A stretch of 64,000 nucleotides of DNA, taken from the NCBI GenBank assembly GCA_001839685.1, contig MLAK01000533.1, positions 1 through 64,000 of the forward strand, in the 5' to 3' direction. The translations under genes and the position numbers were made by a program. This document shows, piece after piece, positions 47,601-58,113 of this stretch. Source of the DNA: Tritrichomonas foetus (lineage: Eukaryota; Parabasalia; Tritrichomonadida; Tritrichomonadidae). Positions within the stretch are counted from its first letter, which is position 1. Every line of letters starts with the position of its first letter. The notes beneath the pieces were generated by a model, which made no database searches, had not been told where the DNA came from, and worked only from the letters and a program-made list of their open reading frames with translations.

Positions 47601-50600
47601 ATGAGTGAAAAACAAGCAGCTTCTTTTGCGCGGAAGCAATCCATGCTTGTTTTATATTGCGACCACGTTACAAATGTAGCAACAAAAGTTTTAGGACGAA
47701 ATAAAAAAGAGCTGCTTTTGATTACAGATCAAATTCTCGTTTTTTTCGATTCGAAAAAGAAGACGCCTTATTATTGGATTACAGTGTCATCCGTTAAATT
47801 AACCGACAAACAAATCGAGCTTCAATTTCAACTTTCGAAAAACGAATATAAAAATATCAATTTTATTCCTCAGAAGTCAGATTTGAAAAGCGTCTTTGGT
47901 ATAATAATTGATTTGCTTAATCGAATTTTGCCCGCCGATAAAATAGAAGCGTTGGAATTAAAGCAATATAATAATCATAAAATTCCAATTTCCGGATTTG
48001 CTGCTTTAGCTCGTTTTTTGGGCTATTGTGCAGTTAAAGAAATTTCTGGACGTGAAAATATTCAACCGTTTAAAATGTTAACGATGGTAAAAAATCCAAT
48101 ATTTTCGTTGTCGAATTTTCCTTCACCAAATGATGTTTTTCCAGCTGTTCTTGATGTTCTTCAGTTTTTGTCACATGTAAGTAGTTTACACATTTGCCAA
48201 ACAAATAATGTTTTTGACACTCTCAGCAAAAAAATTACTTCATTAGAAAATTTAAATAATCTAATTATTGATTCATCAAGTAAAAGCAAATTTCAGAATT
48301 TTCTTGATAAATTAGGTCAATTGGAGTCAGATATTGAAGGTATTACATTATCTTCAGTAAATTTGAATTCTGATGAATTAAATGATCTATGTGAAATAAT
48401 TAAACAAAAGAACTTTTCTTCACTTGGTTTCAATCAAAACTCCCTTTCTTCAGAAGCTATTTCTTCTTTATCAGATAATCTTTCAACGTTATCAAATAAT
48501 TTAATGTTTTTGAGTTTAAATTATATACCAAATATCAAACTTAGCAATTTATCATCAAACATTTCATATGTTACTATTCTTTCTCTTGTTGGTTGCAACT
48601 TACAAATTGGAAATGCATTGAATTTCATTTTCAAAAATGGTTTTTCCAAACTCTCTGAATTAGATTTGAGTGGAAATATTTGCACTTCACCAATTGAAAC
48701 AAAAGGTAAGTTTCCATCAAAATTATCCAAATTAATCGTCAATGGAATTGATTGGAATAATTCTGATAATTTTATTTCATTTTTAGATTGTGTTTTTAAG
48801 AAAATGAATGTACTACTAAAGTTAAGTGTTGCATATTCGTCATTACTTGGTCTAAAAGATTGGGGGAATGTTTTTAAATTCTTGTCAAGGTTAAAAATGG
48901 ATCTTTCTCCAATCATTTCACTATGTTGGGATAATAATCCAGTCAATTCTTTATTTTTCAACTTTTTAGAACAATGTACACAGCTAAAAACTTTATCAAT
49001 TAGTTCATATTTCAATAGTGAAGATCAAGCTGACCAAATTAGTAGTTTATGCGAATATCTTTCCGGAGCAAAACGAATTGAAACTTTAATCTTAAAAGGG
49101 TCACAACAAGCAACAATGAAAAACAGGATTTCTGATGTTTTTAAAGCCGCTTCAAAAATGAAATCGTTGCGAAAATTAGATGTCAGTTTTAATGAAATTG
49201 GTGATCATGGAATTAATTCCTTAGTTAACTTATTAAATCGTAATCCAATAAGTGTTGTTGCACTTGATGGATCTTGTCCTTCATCACTAGAAATAATAAA
49301 AGAACTATTTAATGATTCTCCATCAAACTGTAAATTGAACTTTCCAATATCCGATGTTTATAATCTCTACGATGCCAATACAAATAAAAAAGAAAGTAAA
49401 TCAATAACTGATGGAAATAAAGATATTAAAACTTCAACATCATCTGTAATGTCCGATATAAAAGAAATCATTAAGCTCTCTTCTACCAAAATGCTAGGCA
49501 AACGAAATAATTCGCAAAACAAAAATGGAAAAGTGCCACTTCCAACATCTAATCCACTTGATGACCCATTTTACGTTTTCTATGACTGGGATATTTCACC
49601 TGTTATTTCACTTCCAACTTTTGTGAAAAGATCTTCTTATTCGCCAATGAGTCTCAAATCACCAAAAAGAAGAGATATGCTCGATGAAAGTGATGATGAC
49701 GATGACGATGAAGTTTTTGAAAGTGATGATAACGAGAAAAAGAAAAATAGAAACAAAAATAATCAGAAATCTCCAAGGAAAAAACGAAATTCTGATTCTG
49801 ATTCTGATTCGGAGAGTGAAGATTCTGATAATGTTAGAAATAAGAAAAATAAGAAAAATGATAAAAAGAGAAATATTTCTGATTCTGATGATGATTTTCG
49901 AAATAAGAAAAAGAAAAGTGACAAAAGAAAAAGTCATCTAAATTCTGATAATGACGACGATGAATTTAGTATGCGGACGAAAGCCGGAAAGAAACGATCG
50001 AGTTCACCAAAACGAAAAGATAAAACTGATTCTGATGATGATTACCTGCCTAAAAAACATGGAAAAGGCAGTGATAGGCGGAGAAAAAGAAGCAACTCTG
50101 ATTTTGATAATTCTGATACTAATTCGGATTCTGATTCCAACAATGGGGGAAACCAAAAGAGGAAAAGACCAAATGATCGAACACATATTTATGAAATGAC
50201 AACTGTAAAAAGTACGGCTAGGAAAGAAGTTAGCTCACTCACAAATTCTGAATTCAGCATGCGAACAAAAGGAAATAAAAAACGTGCTGAAAGTCCACTT
50301 TCACAAGATCCTAGAAACAAGTCAATGAGAAGACTTCAAGCACCTGGTCTCAAGCGTGGAAAGCTTGATTCATCCGATTCTCACTCGTATTCTGATTCTG
50401 ACGAAGAAGATCATAATTACAAACAAGTAAAGCGGAATCAATCGAAAAGAATCAATCGAAACCGACAATTGGATGATAGTGAAAATGATGATGAAATAGT
50501 TATTGATAAACAATTCATTCAAAGAAAAAGCTCACCAAAACTTCAGCCAGTGAAACAAAAGCCACCACCGTCGTTGGGTGGAAGTGAAGATGAAAGAAAT

Positions 50601-50846
50601 TCTCCAATAAAGAAGCGAGGTGTCAATTTGACTCACCAAAATATGAAAAATGGTGATGAAAGTGACAGTTTTGATGGACATTTGAATGAAAATGATGATG
50701 ATGATGATTTTGCACCACCAAGACCAGCAGACTGGTCATTCCCTCTTTATTACGTTCCAGCACCAACTGACACAGACCAAATTATTCAAGATCTGAATGA
50801 GAAATATTCTGTTGGTGCCCTTCTCACTTATATGAGTAATGCATGA
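47601..50846 (+). CDS. CARMIL-like leucine-rich repeat protein with charged tail
   Basis: This 1081-residue protein starts with a PH-like domain (about 15-115, K-E-L-L-L-I-T-D-Q-I-L-V-F-F strand) as in CARMIL capping-protein regulators. Ribonuclease-inhibitor-type LRRs follow at about 190-580 (L-S-L-V-G-C-N-L, L-S-E-L-D-L-S-G-N, L-R-K-L-D-V-S-F-N-E-I-G-D-H-G). Residues ~690-1020 are a disordered S/D/K/R tail with poly-Asp and D-S-D-S runs. It contains two copies of EFSMRTK-x-x-KKR-x-x-SP (E788 and E884). The end (PPRPADWSFPLYYVPAP then a helix) looks structured and conserved-like. In animals CARMIL binds actin capping protein and myosin I at membranes. Capping-protein-binding motif residues could not be located with confidence. 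The actin role is inference. Confidence 0.65.
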   Translation: MSEKQAASFARKQSMLVLYCDHVTNVATKVLGRNKKELLLITDQILVFFDSKKKTPYYWITVSSVKLTDKQIELQFQLSKNEYKNINFIPQKSDLKSVFGIIIDLLNRILPADKIEALELKQYNNHKIPISGFAALARFLGYCAVKEISGRENIQPFKMLTMVKNPIFSLSNFPSPNDVFPAVLDVLQFLSHVSSLHICQTNNVFDTLSKKITSLENLNNLIIDSSSKSKFQNFLDKLGQLESDIEGITLSSVNLNSDELNDLCEIIKQKNFSSLGFNQNSLSSEAISSLSDNLSTLSNNLMFLSLNYIPNIKLSNLSSNISYVTILSLVGCNLQIGNALNFIFKNGFSKLSELDLSGNICTSPIETKGKFPSKLSKLIVNGIDWNNSDNFISFLDCVFKKMNVLLKLSVAYSSLLGLKDWGNVFKFLSRLKMDLSPIISLCWDNNPVNSLFFNFLEQCTQLKTLSISSYFNSEDQADQISSLCEYLSGAKRIETLILKGSQQATMKNRISDVFKAASKMKSLRKLDVSFNEIGDHGINSLVNLLNRNPISVVALDGSCPSSLEIIKELFNDSPSNCKLNFPISDVYNLYDANTNKKESKSITDGNKDIKTSTSSVMSDIKEIIKLSSTKMLGKRNNSQNKNGKVPLPTSNPLDDPFYVFYDWDISPVISLPTFVKRSSYSPMSLKSPKRRDMLDESDDDDDDEVFESDDNEKKKNRNKNNQKSPRKKRNSDSDSDSESEDSDNVRNKKNKKNDKKRNISDSDDDFRNKKKKSDKRKSHLNSDNDDDEFSMRTKAGKKRSSSPKRKDKTDSDDDYLPKKHGKGSDRRRKRSNSDFDNSDTNSDSDSNNGGNQKRKRPNDRTHIYEMTTVKSTARKEVSSLTNSEFSMRTKGNKKRAESPLSQDPRNKSMRRLQAPGLKRGKLDSSDSHSYSDSDEEDHNYKQVKRNQSKRINRNRQLDDSENDDEIVIDKQFIQRKSSPKLQPVKQKPPPSLGGSEDERNSPIKKRGVNLTHQNMKNGDESDSFDGHLNENDDDDDFAPPRPADWSFPLYYVPAPTDTDQIIQDLNEKYSVGALLTYMSNA

Positions 50847-51355
50847 ATATCCAATTTTACTTTTTGTCTTGTTGAATCAATCAATCATACAATATAGTTT
50901 TAGATAAATGTTGTTTTTGCGTTTACTTAATTTACATCTCTTTGTTTTTATGTTTGTTTGCATATTTAAAAGATTGGTATTATCTGTAAATAAAGCCAAA
51001 GAGACATAAAAAGGGGAAAAATAATCTCAATGCAAATAATTATAAATATGATGTAAAATAAATTTGTGTTGGAAATCAGACTCATATCACAAACTTATGT
51101 AAAATAAAGCTAAAAATAGAAAAATCATATATAAGTCACATAACTTGAATTATATAAAATTAAAAGACATCTATTATGAGTGCTTGCTGGATACTTTTTG
51201 AATGATGTTAATCCCATTCATGAATGATATCTTTTTCCCACGCCTGATCGTCAAAGAAAAAGAAAGAAAGTTTCAATAAATAAAATAAAAAGTTGGAATC
51301 GGTTGAAAATGAACTTCGATTTTTAATAAAGCTTTATATTGAGAACATAAAATGG
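50847..51355. other. convergent 3' spacer
   Basis: AT-rich interval between the LRR gene (+) and formin gene (-) ends. Nothing is recognised. Confidence 0.45.
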
Positions 51356-54300
51356 TTACTTCGGCTGAAGGTTCCTTCGTGCGAGTACAGCAGCCATTGC
51401 TGCAGCTGCGGGGTTTGGTGGGCCTCCCATTCCAGGCATTGGCATTCCTCCAGGTACCATTCCAGGCATTGGCATTCCTCCAGGCACCATTCCGGGCATT
51501 GGCATTCCTCCAGGAACCATTCCAGGCATTGGTCTTCCTCCTGCTGGTCCGCGTGGTGCTTGAGCTGCCTTGTTTGCTTGTTCTGCTGCTTTTTTGGCAC
51601 GTTCCTCTTTTTCATCGTTCTCTTTCTTTGCAGCTTTCAATTGGCTCATGAATGTTGCAAAAACGCTGAAGAATTCGTCTGGTTTCAATTGTTGATCACC
51701 ATACTTTCCTCTAAGTTCTTCGAATTCCTCACTGTACTTCTTTACAAGCTCATCGAATTTCGAAGTAAGTGGCTGTGCAATGTTGATGTAGTTTTCAGCG
51801 TATTTTGGAAGACCATCATCAGTCATCATCATCATTAATTCATTCTTCTTTGCATTGCACTGTCCAAGAAGGCCACGATACTTGTTTACTGTCTCTTTAG
51901 CAAATTCAACATCAATTTTTGCAGCTTCTTTCACATCTTTTAATTCATTTTCGAGTTGTGCAAAACATGGACATTCAGTGTCAGCAAGTTGTGCGAGATA
52001 GTTCATGAGTGTAACACCTGCTTCACTAGATCGAATATCTGACATCTTAGTGAGGAACTCGATCTTGAATCCATAAGCACCACCTCTTGGTGATCCACCA
52101 TTCAAGAAGTTACCGATTCTAAGAATGGTTGCAAGAGTGTCTTTCAATGCCTTAGAGCTTTCGATTTGTTTAAGTGCTCTTCCAAAAACTTCCATAAGAT
52201 CGATCATATTTTCAAGATCCTTGCGAATATCATGACTGAGTAACAAAAGATCAACACGTAAAGGAAGAAGTTGAATGTGCTTGATTGCAAGGAAGAATCT
52301 TTCGCATTCACCGAGTTGTTCACGTGGACCGCTGTAATCGTTGATCATTGCGAAATCGCCTTGGTCTGGAAGACAACCACGAAGGGAGCCGAGGTGATCG
52401 AGAGAAATTGCATTACTCATTGAGAGAAGAGCCTTTGCAATGTCTGCTTGTGGCATCTTGATGGATTTGAGTGCGATGCAGACACTCTTTGATTTAGTCG
52501 AGTTAATAAGCTCGACGACTTTTGGACGACTTTCTGCTTCGTTTTCTTTCTTGACAACTTTAATTTCTGCTTGCTGGAACATGTTGCAGATGTCTTCAAT
52601 GTCGACGTCAGCTGTAGCATCATCGATACCTTTCCAAACTGTTTTCTCACGCTGAACGTCAGGGATTTTATCCCAGAAGAATTGACGAGTCTTCTTTGGT
52701 GGTGCAGGATTTGGTTTCTTTGGATAGGCTGGTGGTGCTCCCGGTGCGCCTGGTCCTTTTCCTCCTGGTGGGGGTGGCGGCGGCGGTGGAGGAGGAGGAG
52801 GTGGTGGTGCTCCACCTCCACCCATGTCCATGCTCATTTCTTCAGGAACGCCAATTCCGCCAGGTGGAGGTGGTGGCAATCCGGAGATGTCTGCAACACC
52901 ATCTGGTGGAGGCGGTGGCGGAGGTGGAGGTGGGAGGCCAGAAATATCGGGAGGAGGAGGAGGCGGTGGTGGCGGTGGAGGTGGGAGGCCAGAAATATCG
53001 GGAGGAGGAGGAGGCGGTGGTGGCGGTGGAGGTGGGAGGCCAGAAATATCGGGAGGAGGAGGAGGCGGTGGTGGCGGTGGAGGTGGGAGGCCAGAAATAT
53101 CGGGAGGAGGAGGAGGCGGTGGTGGCGGTGGTAATCCCGAAATGTCTGCAACTGGAGCGGTTGGATTTACTGCAGATGGTTGAGTGGCTGATGGTGCTTC
53201 AGAGATTGGTGGTGGTGGTGGTGCTGGTGCAGAAGGTGCAATTGGAGCATGAGCAGCAGTTCCTGAACCAGGGGCACGTTTAGTTTGTAAAAGTTGCTTT
53301 ATTTGTGTTTGAGCTGTTCTAAGACGGTTTACCATTTCTTTTGGTGCTTGCTGCGGTTTAGGTGGCTCGCGTAAGGCAGCTTTTCCATTTACAATGAATC
53401 CGAAGTCACGTTTGAGGTCTTCTGAGCCTTGTGCAACGACATCAGATGGCTCAATTTTGAGTGGCGCAAGGCTCCAAATGTCCTGCTCAAGAGCTCTAAA
53501 TTGCTCCTCAGTCTCAGAGTGGTGAGCAGCTGTCAAAAAGTTGGTCAAAAGATCGACGTATTCATCAAAATTGATGGTACGACGGTTTTTAACCCAAATA
53601 AGTTCCATTATGAATGCAGCAACGTTTTGACGCTCGTCTTGCCAATTAAGGAGTGATTTGGCTGTAGATTCTGCATTGAGAGCTGCCACGCCTTTACGAC
53701 CGAAAATGCCTGTAACAAATGCTTCATCTTCTTCTGTGCCTTTATTAAATTCTTCAATTTGATTTTTGATATCATCGTTATCAGTTGGCTTGGCTTTCAA
53801 GGCCTGATCGAATCCTGCCTGGATGAGCTCGTAACGGACAGCCGAACGTTTGTAAAGCTCAGCAATTCGATCGACCAAAATCGCAGCAAATGTTAAAGCA
53901 TTTAGTCTGCAGGTGATATCATCGGAATTGGCTGTATCGGCGACGATAGTAAATCGGTTTGTAAGACATTGGGCGATCGAAAAAGCCTCCATGGCTGCCA
54001 ATACTTCATCTGCTGCATCGAGGTACAAAACAAGACCCATCAACTGCTGGAAAATAAGTGCGTTAATTTGATGTTCACCTGGGAAACACGAAAAAACTAA
54101 ATAATTAACCACATCATTCTTGTTCATTCGTCTGATAACATCAATACCTGGCTTTGCGTTCATAAGTTCGTAAATACACTTGAGAAGCATGTGGAAGTTA
54201 TCAATGTTGCTTTTGACGTCATCTGTGGCTGGACTTCGACGGAGAGATTGGGATAATCGATTGACTTCTTTGAAGAGAATATTTACACCATCTTCACGAA

Positions 54301-54727
54301 CGAAGTTGTTCATCCATGACATTAAGTTGTTATGGAGGTTTCGATAAAGATTTTCGACAGATTGAGAGCTCGTAATTGTAGCAATTAAATCTTTTGGCTT
54401 TGGAGCTTCGATGTATGTTTTGTAACTTTCTTGAATGAGCATCCATTTAAGGGCAGCGGGTCGTTGGAAAAGCGATTTATCTTTAAAGTTCATTTCGTAG
54501 TAAATAACTTGGAATAAATTGTCTACTTCAGCATCGTTTGGCTGTGGACCATTTAATTGATTCACGTACTGATCAATCGAAGGGGGCGGTCCTTGCTGGG
54601 TTTCCATTTTTATCTTTTTTGTTCCTATCGTTCTTGACGGTTTTTTTATTGAATTTTTGTTTCTATTTGAGTTGTTACTTTTGAAAACTGGAATTGTATT
54701 GACTTTTTCACAAAAAAATTCGCTCAT
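51356..54727 (-). CDS. diaphanous-type formin
   Basis: This 1123-residue formin nucleates and elongates actin filaments. Residues ~40-440 are the helical GBD/FH3 armadillo region. Residues ~500-665 are an FH1 domain with repeated blocks of 9-13 Pro separated by DISGLP, which bind profilin-actin. Residues ~675-1040 are the FH2 domain: the KKTRQFFWDKIP lasso/linker, then the knob and post with LKIGNFLNGGSPRGGAYGFK-type G-N-x-L-N-G-G. The tail has three PGMPMPGMVPGG repeats and a basic end but no clear DAD, so Rho-type autoinhibition is uncertain. The start may be ATG 54727 or 54607 (METQQGPPPSID); the 40 residues between are N/K/S-rich and may be leader. The frame is intact. Confidence 0.9.
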   Translation of the reverse strand: MSEFFCEKVNTIPVFKSNNSNRNKNSIKKPSRTIGTKKIKMETQQGPPPSIDQYVNQLNGPQPNDAEVDNLFQVIYYEMNFKDKSLFQRPAALKWMLIQESYKTYIEAPKPKDLIATITSSQSVENLYRNLHNNLMSWMNNFVREDGVNILFKEVNRLSQSLRRSPATDDVKSNIDNFHMLLKCIYELMNAKPGIDVIRRMNKNDVVNYLVFSCFPGEHQINALIFQQLMGLVLYLDAADEVLAAMEAFSIAQCLTNRFTIVADTANSDDITCRLNALTFAAILVDRIAELYKRSAVRYELIQAGFDQALKAKPTDNDDIKNQIEEFNKGTEEDEAFVTGIFGRKGVAALNAESTAKSLLNWQDERQNVAAFIMELIWVKNRRTINFDEYVDLLTNFLTAAHHSETEEQFRALEQDIWSLAPLKIEPSDVVAQGSEDLKRDFGFIVNGKAALREPPKPQQAPKEMVNRLRTAQTQIKQLLQTKRAPGSGTAAHAPIAPSAPAPPPPPISEAPSATQPSAVNPTAPVADISGLPPPPPPPPPPDISGLPPPPPPPPPPPPDISGLPPPPPPPPPPPPDISGLPPPPPPPPPPPPDISGLPPPPPPPPPPDGVADISGLPPPPPGGIGVPEEMSMDMGGGGAPPPPPPPPPPPPPPGGKGPGAPGAPPAYPKKPNPAPPKKTRQFFWDKIPDVQREKTVWKGIDDATADVDIEDICNMFQQAEIKVVKKENEAESRPKVVELINSTKSKSVCIALKSIKMPQADIAKALLSMSNAISLDHLGSLRGCLPDQGDFAMINDYSGPREQLGECERFFLAIKHIQLLPLRVDLLLLSHDIRKDLENMIDLMEVFGRALKQIESSKALKDTLATILRIGNFLNGGSPRGGAYGFKIEFLTKMSDIRSSEAGVTLMNYLAQLADTECPCFAQLENELKDVKEAAKIDVEFAKETVNKYRGLLGQCNAKKNELMMMMTDDGLPKYAENYINIAQPLTSKFDELVKKYSEEFEELRGKYGDQQLKPDEFFSVFATFMSQLKAAKKENDEKEERAKKAAEQANKAAQAPRGPAGGRPMPGMVPGGMPMPGMVPGGMPMPGMVPGGMPMPGMGGPPNPAAAAMAAVLARRNLQPK
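51421..51540. repeat. 30-bp coding repeats in formin tail
   Basis: About three to four 30-bp units encode PGMPMPGMVPGG-type repeats just before the formin C-terminus. They differ only at scattered synonymous positions. Confidence 0.7.
52915..53135. repeat. 51-bp near-perfect repeats in formin FH1
   Basis: Four units of 51 bp (boundaries near 52930, 52981, 53032 and 53083) are virtually identical even at synonymous sites. Each encodes DISGLP plus a proline block. The array is far more GC-rich than the rest of the window. Confidence 0.9.
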
Positions 54728-55076
54728 AGAAAATGTCCCTTGTAAATCAAGGATTGTCCATCTATAAAAATTGGATAGGAGGGCATAATATAATCACCTA
54801 CTATAGGTTATAAATCTACCATTAAATTTCATATGACTCCTCAAGTTTTTTAATTGATATTAATTTATTCATTTTCAACAAAAAAGGGACAACTAGTAAA
54901 AGCATGATATACCTATTGAAAAACTCATATTGTACCTAGAAAAATCATTAAAATAGTTAAAATTAATACTATTAATTTCATGTCAATCATGTGTAAAATT
55001 ATTAATCTATTTATTAGTCTATTGATTTTGATAAATTATTTATATATGTTCTATATAAATGATGTCATGATCAATT
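54728..55076. other. spacer upstream of formin
   Basis: AT-rich interval between two minus-strand genes. It must contain the formin promoter, but no clear Inr match was found next to either candidate start. Confidence 0.4.
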
Positions 55077-57197
55077 TTATGTGGAATGGAAGAGATCATT
55101 GTATGAAGGGAATGGCCATGATTCTGGAGACATCATTGCTTCACATTTATCACATGGTTCTCTAACTTTCGTCATTTGTGGCAAAACAGTATCGCGTAAA
55201 TATTCTGCTTTTTCTTTCAATTCTTTGATTTCATTTGATTTTTCTAATTTTTCTTCAAGACTTGAATTAGTTTCCACGACACTTTCGTAAAGATCACTGA
55301 GCTTTTGAAGAGAATTTTTAAGTGATTTATTTTCAATACCAGCTTTCTTTAATAAATTGTAACTTGAAGCCATTCTTCCAAGTTCTGTTTCAATTGCTGG
55401 AATAACCTGTCTTTCAACCATTTGAATTAAAGTGGAAGCTTCTATTGATACTGTCTTTATGTAATTTTCAATTTCAATTTCGTATCTAGCCAAACATTCT
55501 TGGCGAGAGAAAACCTGAACTCTTTCAAATAAACTAATGTTCTTTTCTTGAATCATTGCTTCAAATGCATCAACAGCATTAGTGATTGATGGAAGACCTC
55601 TTCTTTCTGCTTCAACAGCCCATTCTTTACTATAATTGTTTCCATTGAATATGATTTTTCCATGTTCTGCCAAAACATCTGAAACGATTTTCTTTTTCTC
55701 TTCTTCAATATTTTCTGCCTTTTCCAATCGATCTGCAAATTCATTGAATGAATCAGCAATCATTGAATCAAGGACTGTGTTTACTTGCGCAATTGATTGA
55801 GATGATCCTAACATTCTGAACTCGAATTTATTTCCAGTGAAAGCCATTGGTGATGTTCTATTTCTATCACTATCATCAACATCAAGATTTGGTAAGGATG
55901 GAACAATTTTCATTTGATCATGTGAGCGACTCTTTGGAACTGTTCCTTCACCAACTTCGAAAAGTTGATCAGTGATAGTTTCACCAAGAAAGATTGATAA
56001 AATCGGAGGTGGTGCTTCAAAGCCACCAAGACGTTGATCATTTGATGAGCTAGCAGCAGTCATTCTCAGAATATCTGAATAAAGATCAACACATCTGATG
56101 AAGGCACAAATTGTAAGAACAAATAACATGTCATCATCATGTGAATGCTTAGGATTCAATAAATTATAACCAGAATCGGTTACAACACTGAAATTATTAT
56201 GTTTGCCTGAACCATTAACACCTGAAAATGGTTTTTCATGAAGCAAACAAGCTAATCCACGTTTCTTTGCAACAGTTCTCATCATTTCCATAGTCATTTG
56301 GTTATGATCGGATGCAAGATTGACATGTTCATAAACAGGTGCAAGTTCATGCTGAGCTGGTGCTGCTTCATTGTGCTTGGTTTTTGCAGGAACACCGATT
56401 TCCCACAGTTGGTTATCTAAATCAGCCATGAAGTTAGAAATAGCTGTGTTGATATTAGCCATATAGTGGTCTTCCAATTGCTGACCTTTAGACGGTAATA
56501 ATCCGAGTAAGGTGCGGCCACAAATTTGAAGATCCATTCTCTTTTTATATAATCCTCGATCAACAATGAAATATTCCTGTTCAGCACCCGCACAAGTTGT
56601 TACACGTTTTACATTTTTCAACTTCGGGAAAAACTTCAAAAAGCGTAAGCCTGCTTTATTAACTGCTTCAACCGACTTAAGAAGTGGCACTTTTTGGTCA
56701 AGCGCTTCACCTGTGTATGATAAGAAAACTGATGGAATGAAAAGTGTTCCATCACGAACAAAAGCTGGTGAAGTTGGATCCCATGTTGTATAACCTCTCG
56801 CTTCAAATGTTTCTCTCAAGCCGCCAGATGGAAATGATGATGCGTCTGGTTCTCCACGAACAAGCGTGCTCGATGGGAATTCAAGCATGGCCTCTCCAAG
56901 AGATGATGGTACAAAAAATGAATCATGTTTACATGCTGTGTTGTTGGTCATTGGCAAAAACCAATGCGCATAGTGTGTAGCTCCCTGTTCAATTGCCCAC
57001 TGCATCATGGCCTTTGCAACTTCAGGGGCAATTGAAACATCAAGTGTTCTCCCAAGTTCGATCGTTTTGAGAAATCCATCATAAATCGATTTTGACAAGC
57101 GTTCGCGAATCACTGCCTCACGGAATACTTTTGAACCATATACTCTGTAGAGATCTGGACGACAATCCATTGATGTACTACGCTTCAAATAGTCCAT
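55077..57197 (-). CDS. glnN: glutamine synthetase type III (GlnN)
   Basis: This 706-residue protein is a type III glutamine synthetase, which joins ammonia to glutamate using ATP. Length fits GSIII (~700-730), not GSI (~470) or GSII (~370). Seen are the long N-terminal region with RLSKSIYDGFLKTIELGRTL, the AGAEQEYF strand (first metal-binding Glu), the nucleotide/metal motif KHNEAAPAQHELAPVYE (about residue 272), and the SGKHNNFS motif (about 328). The APPPILSIFLGE and FRMLGSSQSIAQVN segments typical of GSIII follow, and a helical C-terminal part ends in a C-x-x-C. GSIII is mainly bacterial and known from some protists, so bacterial ancestry is plausible. The enzyme appears complete. The stop is in TAAA. 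Confidence 0.95.
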   Translation of the reverse strand: MDYLKRSTSMDCRPDLYRVYGSKVFREAVIRERLSKSIYDGFLKTIELGRTLDVSIAPEVAKAMMQWAIEQGATHYAHWFLPMTNNTACKHDSFFVPSSLGEAMLEFPSSTLVRGEPDASSFPSGGLRETFEARGYTTWDPTSPAFVRDGTLFIPSVFLSYTGEALDQKVPLLKSVEAVNKAGLRFLKFFPKLKNVKRVTTCAGAEQEYFIVDRGLYKKRMDLQICGRTLLGLLPSKGQQLEDHYMANINTAISNFMADLDNQLWEIGVPAKTKHNEAAPAQHELAPVYEHVNLASDHNQMTMEMMRTVAKKRGLACLLHEKPFSGVNGSGKHNNFSVVTDSGYNLLNPKHSHDDDMLFVLTICAFIRCVDLYSDILRMTAASSSNDQRLGGFEAPPPILSIFLGETITDQLFEVGEGTVPKSRSHDQMKIVPSLPNLDVDDSDRNRTSPMAFTGNKFEFRMLGSSQSIAQVNTVLDSMIADSFNEFADRLEKAENIEEEKKKIVSDVLAEHGKIIFNGNNYSKEWAVEAERRGLPSITNAVDAFEAMIQEKNISLFERVQVFSRQECLARYEIEIENYIKTVSIEASTLIQMVERQVIPAIETELGRMASSYNLLKKAGIENKSLKNSLQKLSDLYESVVETNSSLEEKLEKSNEIKELKEKAEYLRDTVLPQMTKVREPCDKCEAMMSPESWPFPSYNDLFHST

Positions 57198-58113
57198 TTA
57201 TACACTACTTGATTTTAAATTCTATTTCTATTCATTCAAAATCCATGAACTGACTGTTTATGAATTGAAAAATTCCGAAGAATATTCAATTTTGTGACCT
57301 TGGGTGGTCATTTTAATTGAAGATTTTATTCATCTGGATAAAATGATATTCATCCATCTCAGTTAGACAAATCATCTCTTCAATAAAATGCACATTTTGA
57401 ATATTTTTGAAATCTTCAATTTCAGAATTAAAATTTATGTTGTATCGAAAAAGTTGGAAGCATTATAGAAAATTTGAATATATAGGCTATGTTTTCAATA
57501 AATGGGTTGAGACGATAAAGTTACCTGTTTCCATGTTAAATTCATTGATTCTAGAATAAAAGTCATATGTTTTAGATAGCATCATGAATTAGAAGTATCA
57601 TATCCCTTCATTATGATTAGCGGCAAGTCAACCACAATATTGGCTCGCCAAAAAGCCGTAATAAATGAATTTCGAAATATAGACTGTCTTGGAATTCTAT
57701 TTGATTCCAAAAACAAATGAAATATTGAGAAAAAACAAAGATGGAAAAAAATCCAAAAAATCCATTTACACAAAGTTTTTTGTATAATGTCTTAGTATTA
57801 AAATGAATACAATTTAATCGTCAAAAGTGCATCACACATCATAAAATAAGAAAAAACATATTAATTAAAAATAATCATGATAAAATTTTCGGAATTTTCA
57901 CATTACAACAGTCATATTACAACAGGCAATATTATTTACATTTCCAGTTGTTTGGTGTCATAATAATGATGAATTATTTCAACTTTGATCAGAATGAAAT
58001 CAAAATTACAACTTTTCTCAAGTTCATCCAGGGTGCACCCCTAAAAGCGCACCCAATAGGGACACATCAAAATGTGAAAGTTGTTGACTTATTTAATTAT
58101 TTTCTGAACGGAA
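57198..58113. other. spacer with micro-ORF and palindrome
   Basis: AT-rich spacer containing a 35-codon frame at 57613-57720 with an Inr-like site, and a GC-richer patch near 58028-58060 that includes the palindrome GGGTGCACCC. No known RNA was fitted. Confidence 0.4.
57613..57720 (+). CDS. possible 35-residue micro-ORF or gene fragment
   Basis: The frame begins MISGKSTTILARQKAV, after an Inr-like TCATT at 57608-57612 that directly abuts the ATG. SGKST looks like the end of a Walker A loop, so this could be a fragment of an NTPase gene. It ends with TGA after 35 codons. No continuation is seen in other frames. Confidence 0.2.
   Translation: MISGKSTTILARQKAVINEFRNIDCLGILFDSKNK

Noticed and set aside
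52571..53283. Poly-Gly and W/R-rich frames opposite the formin FH1
   Set aside because: They are antisense readings of proline codon runs with no start context; formin is the real gene.
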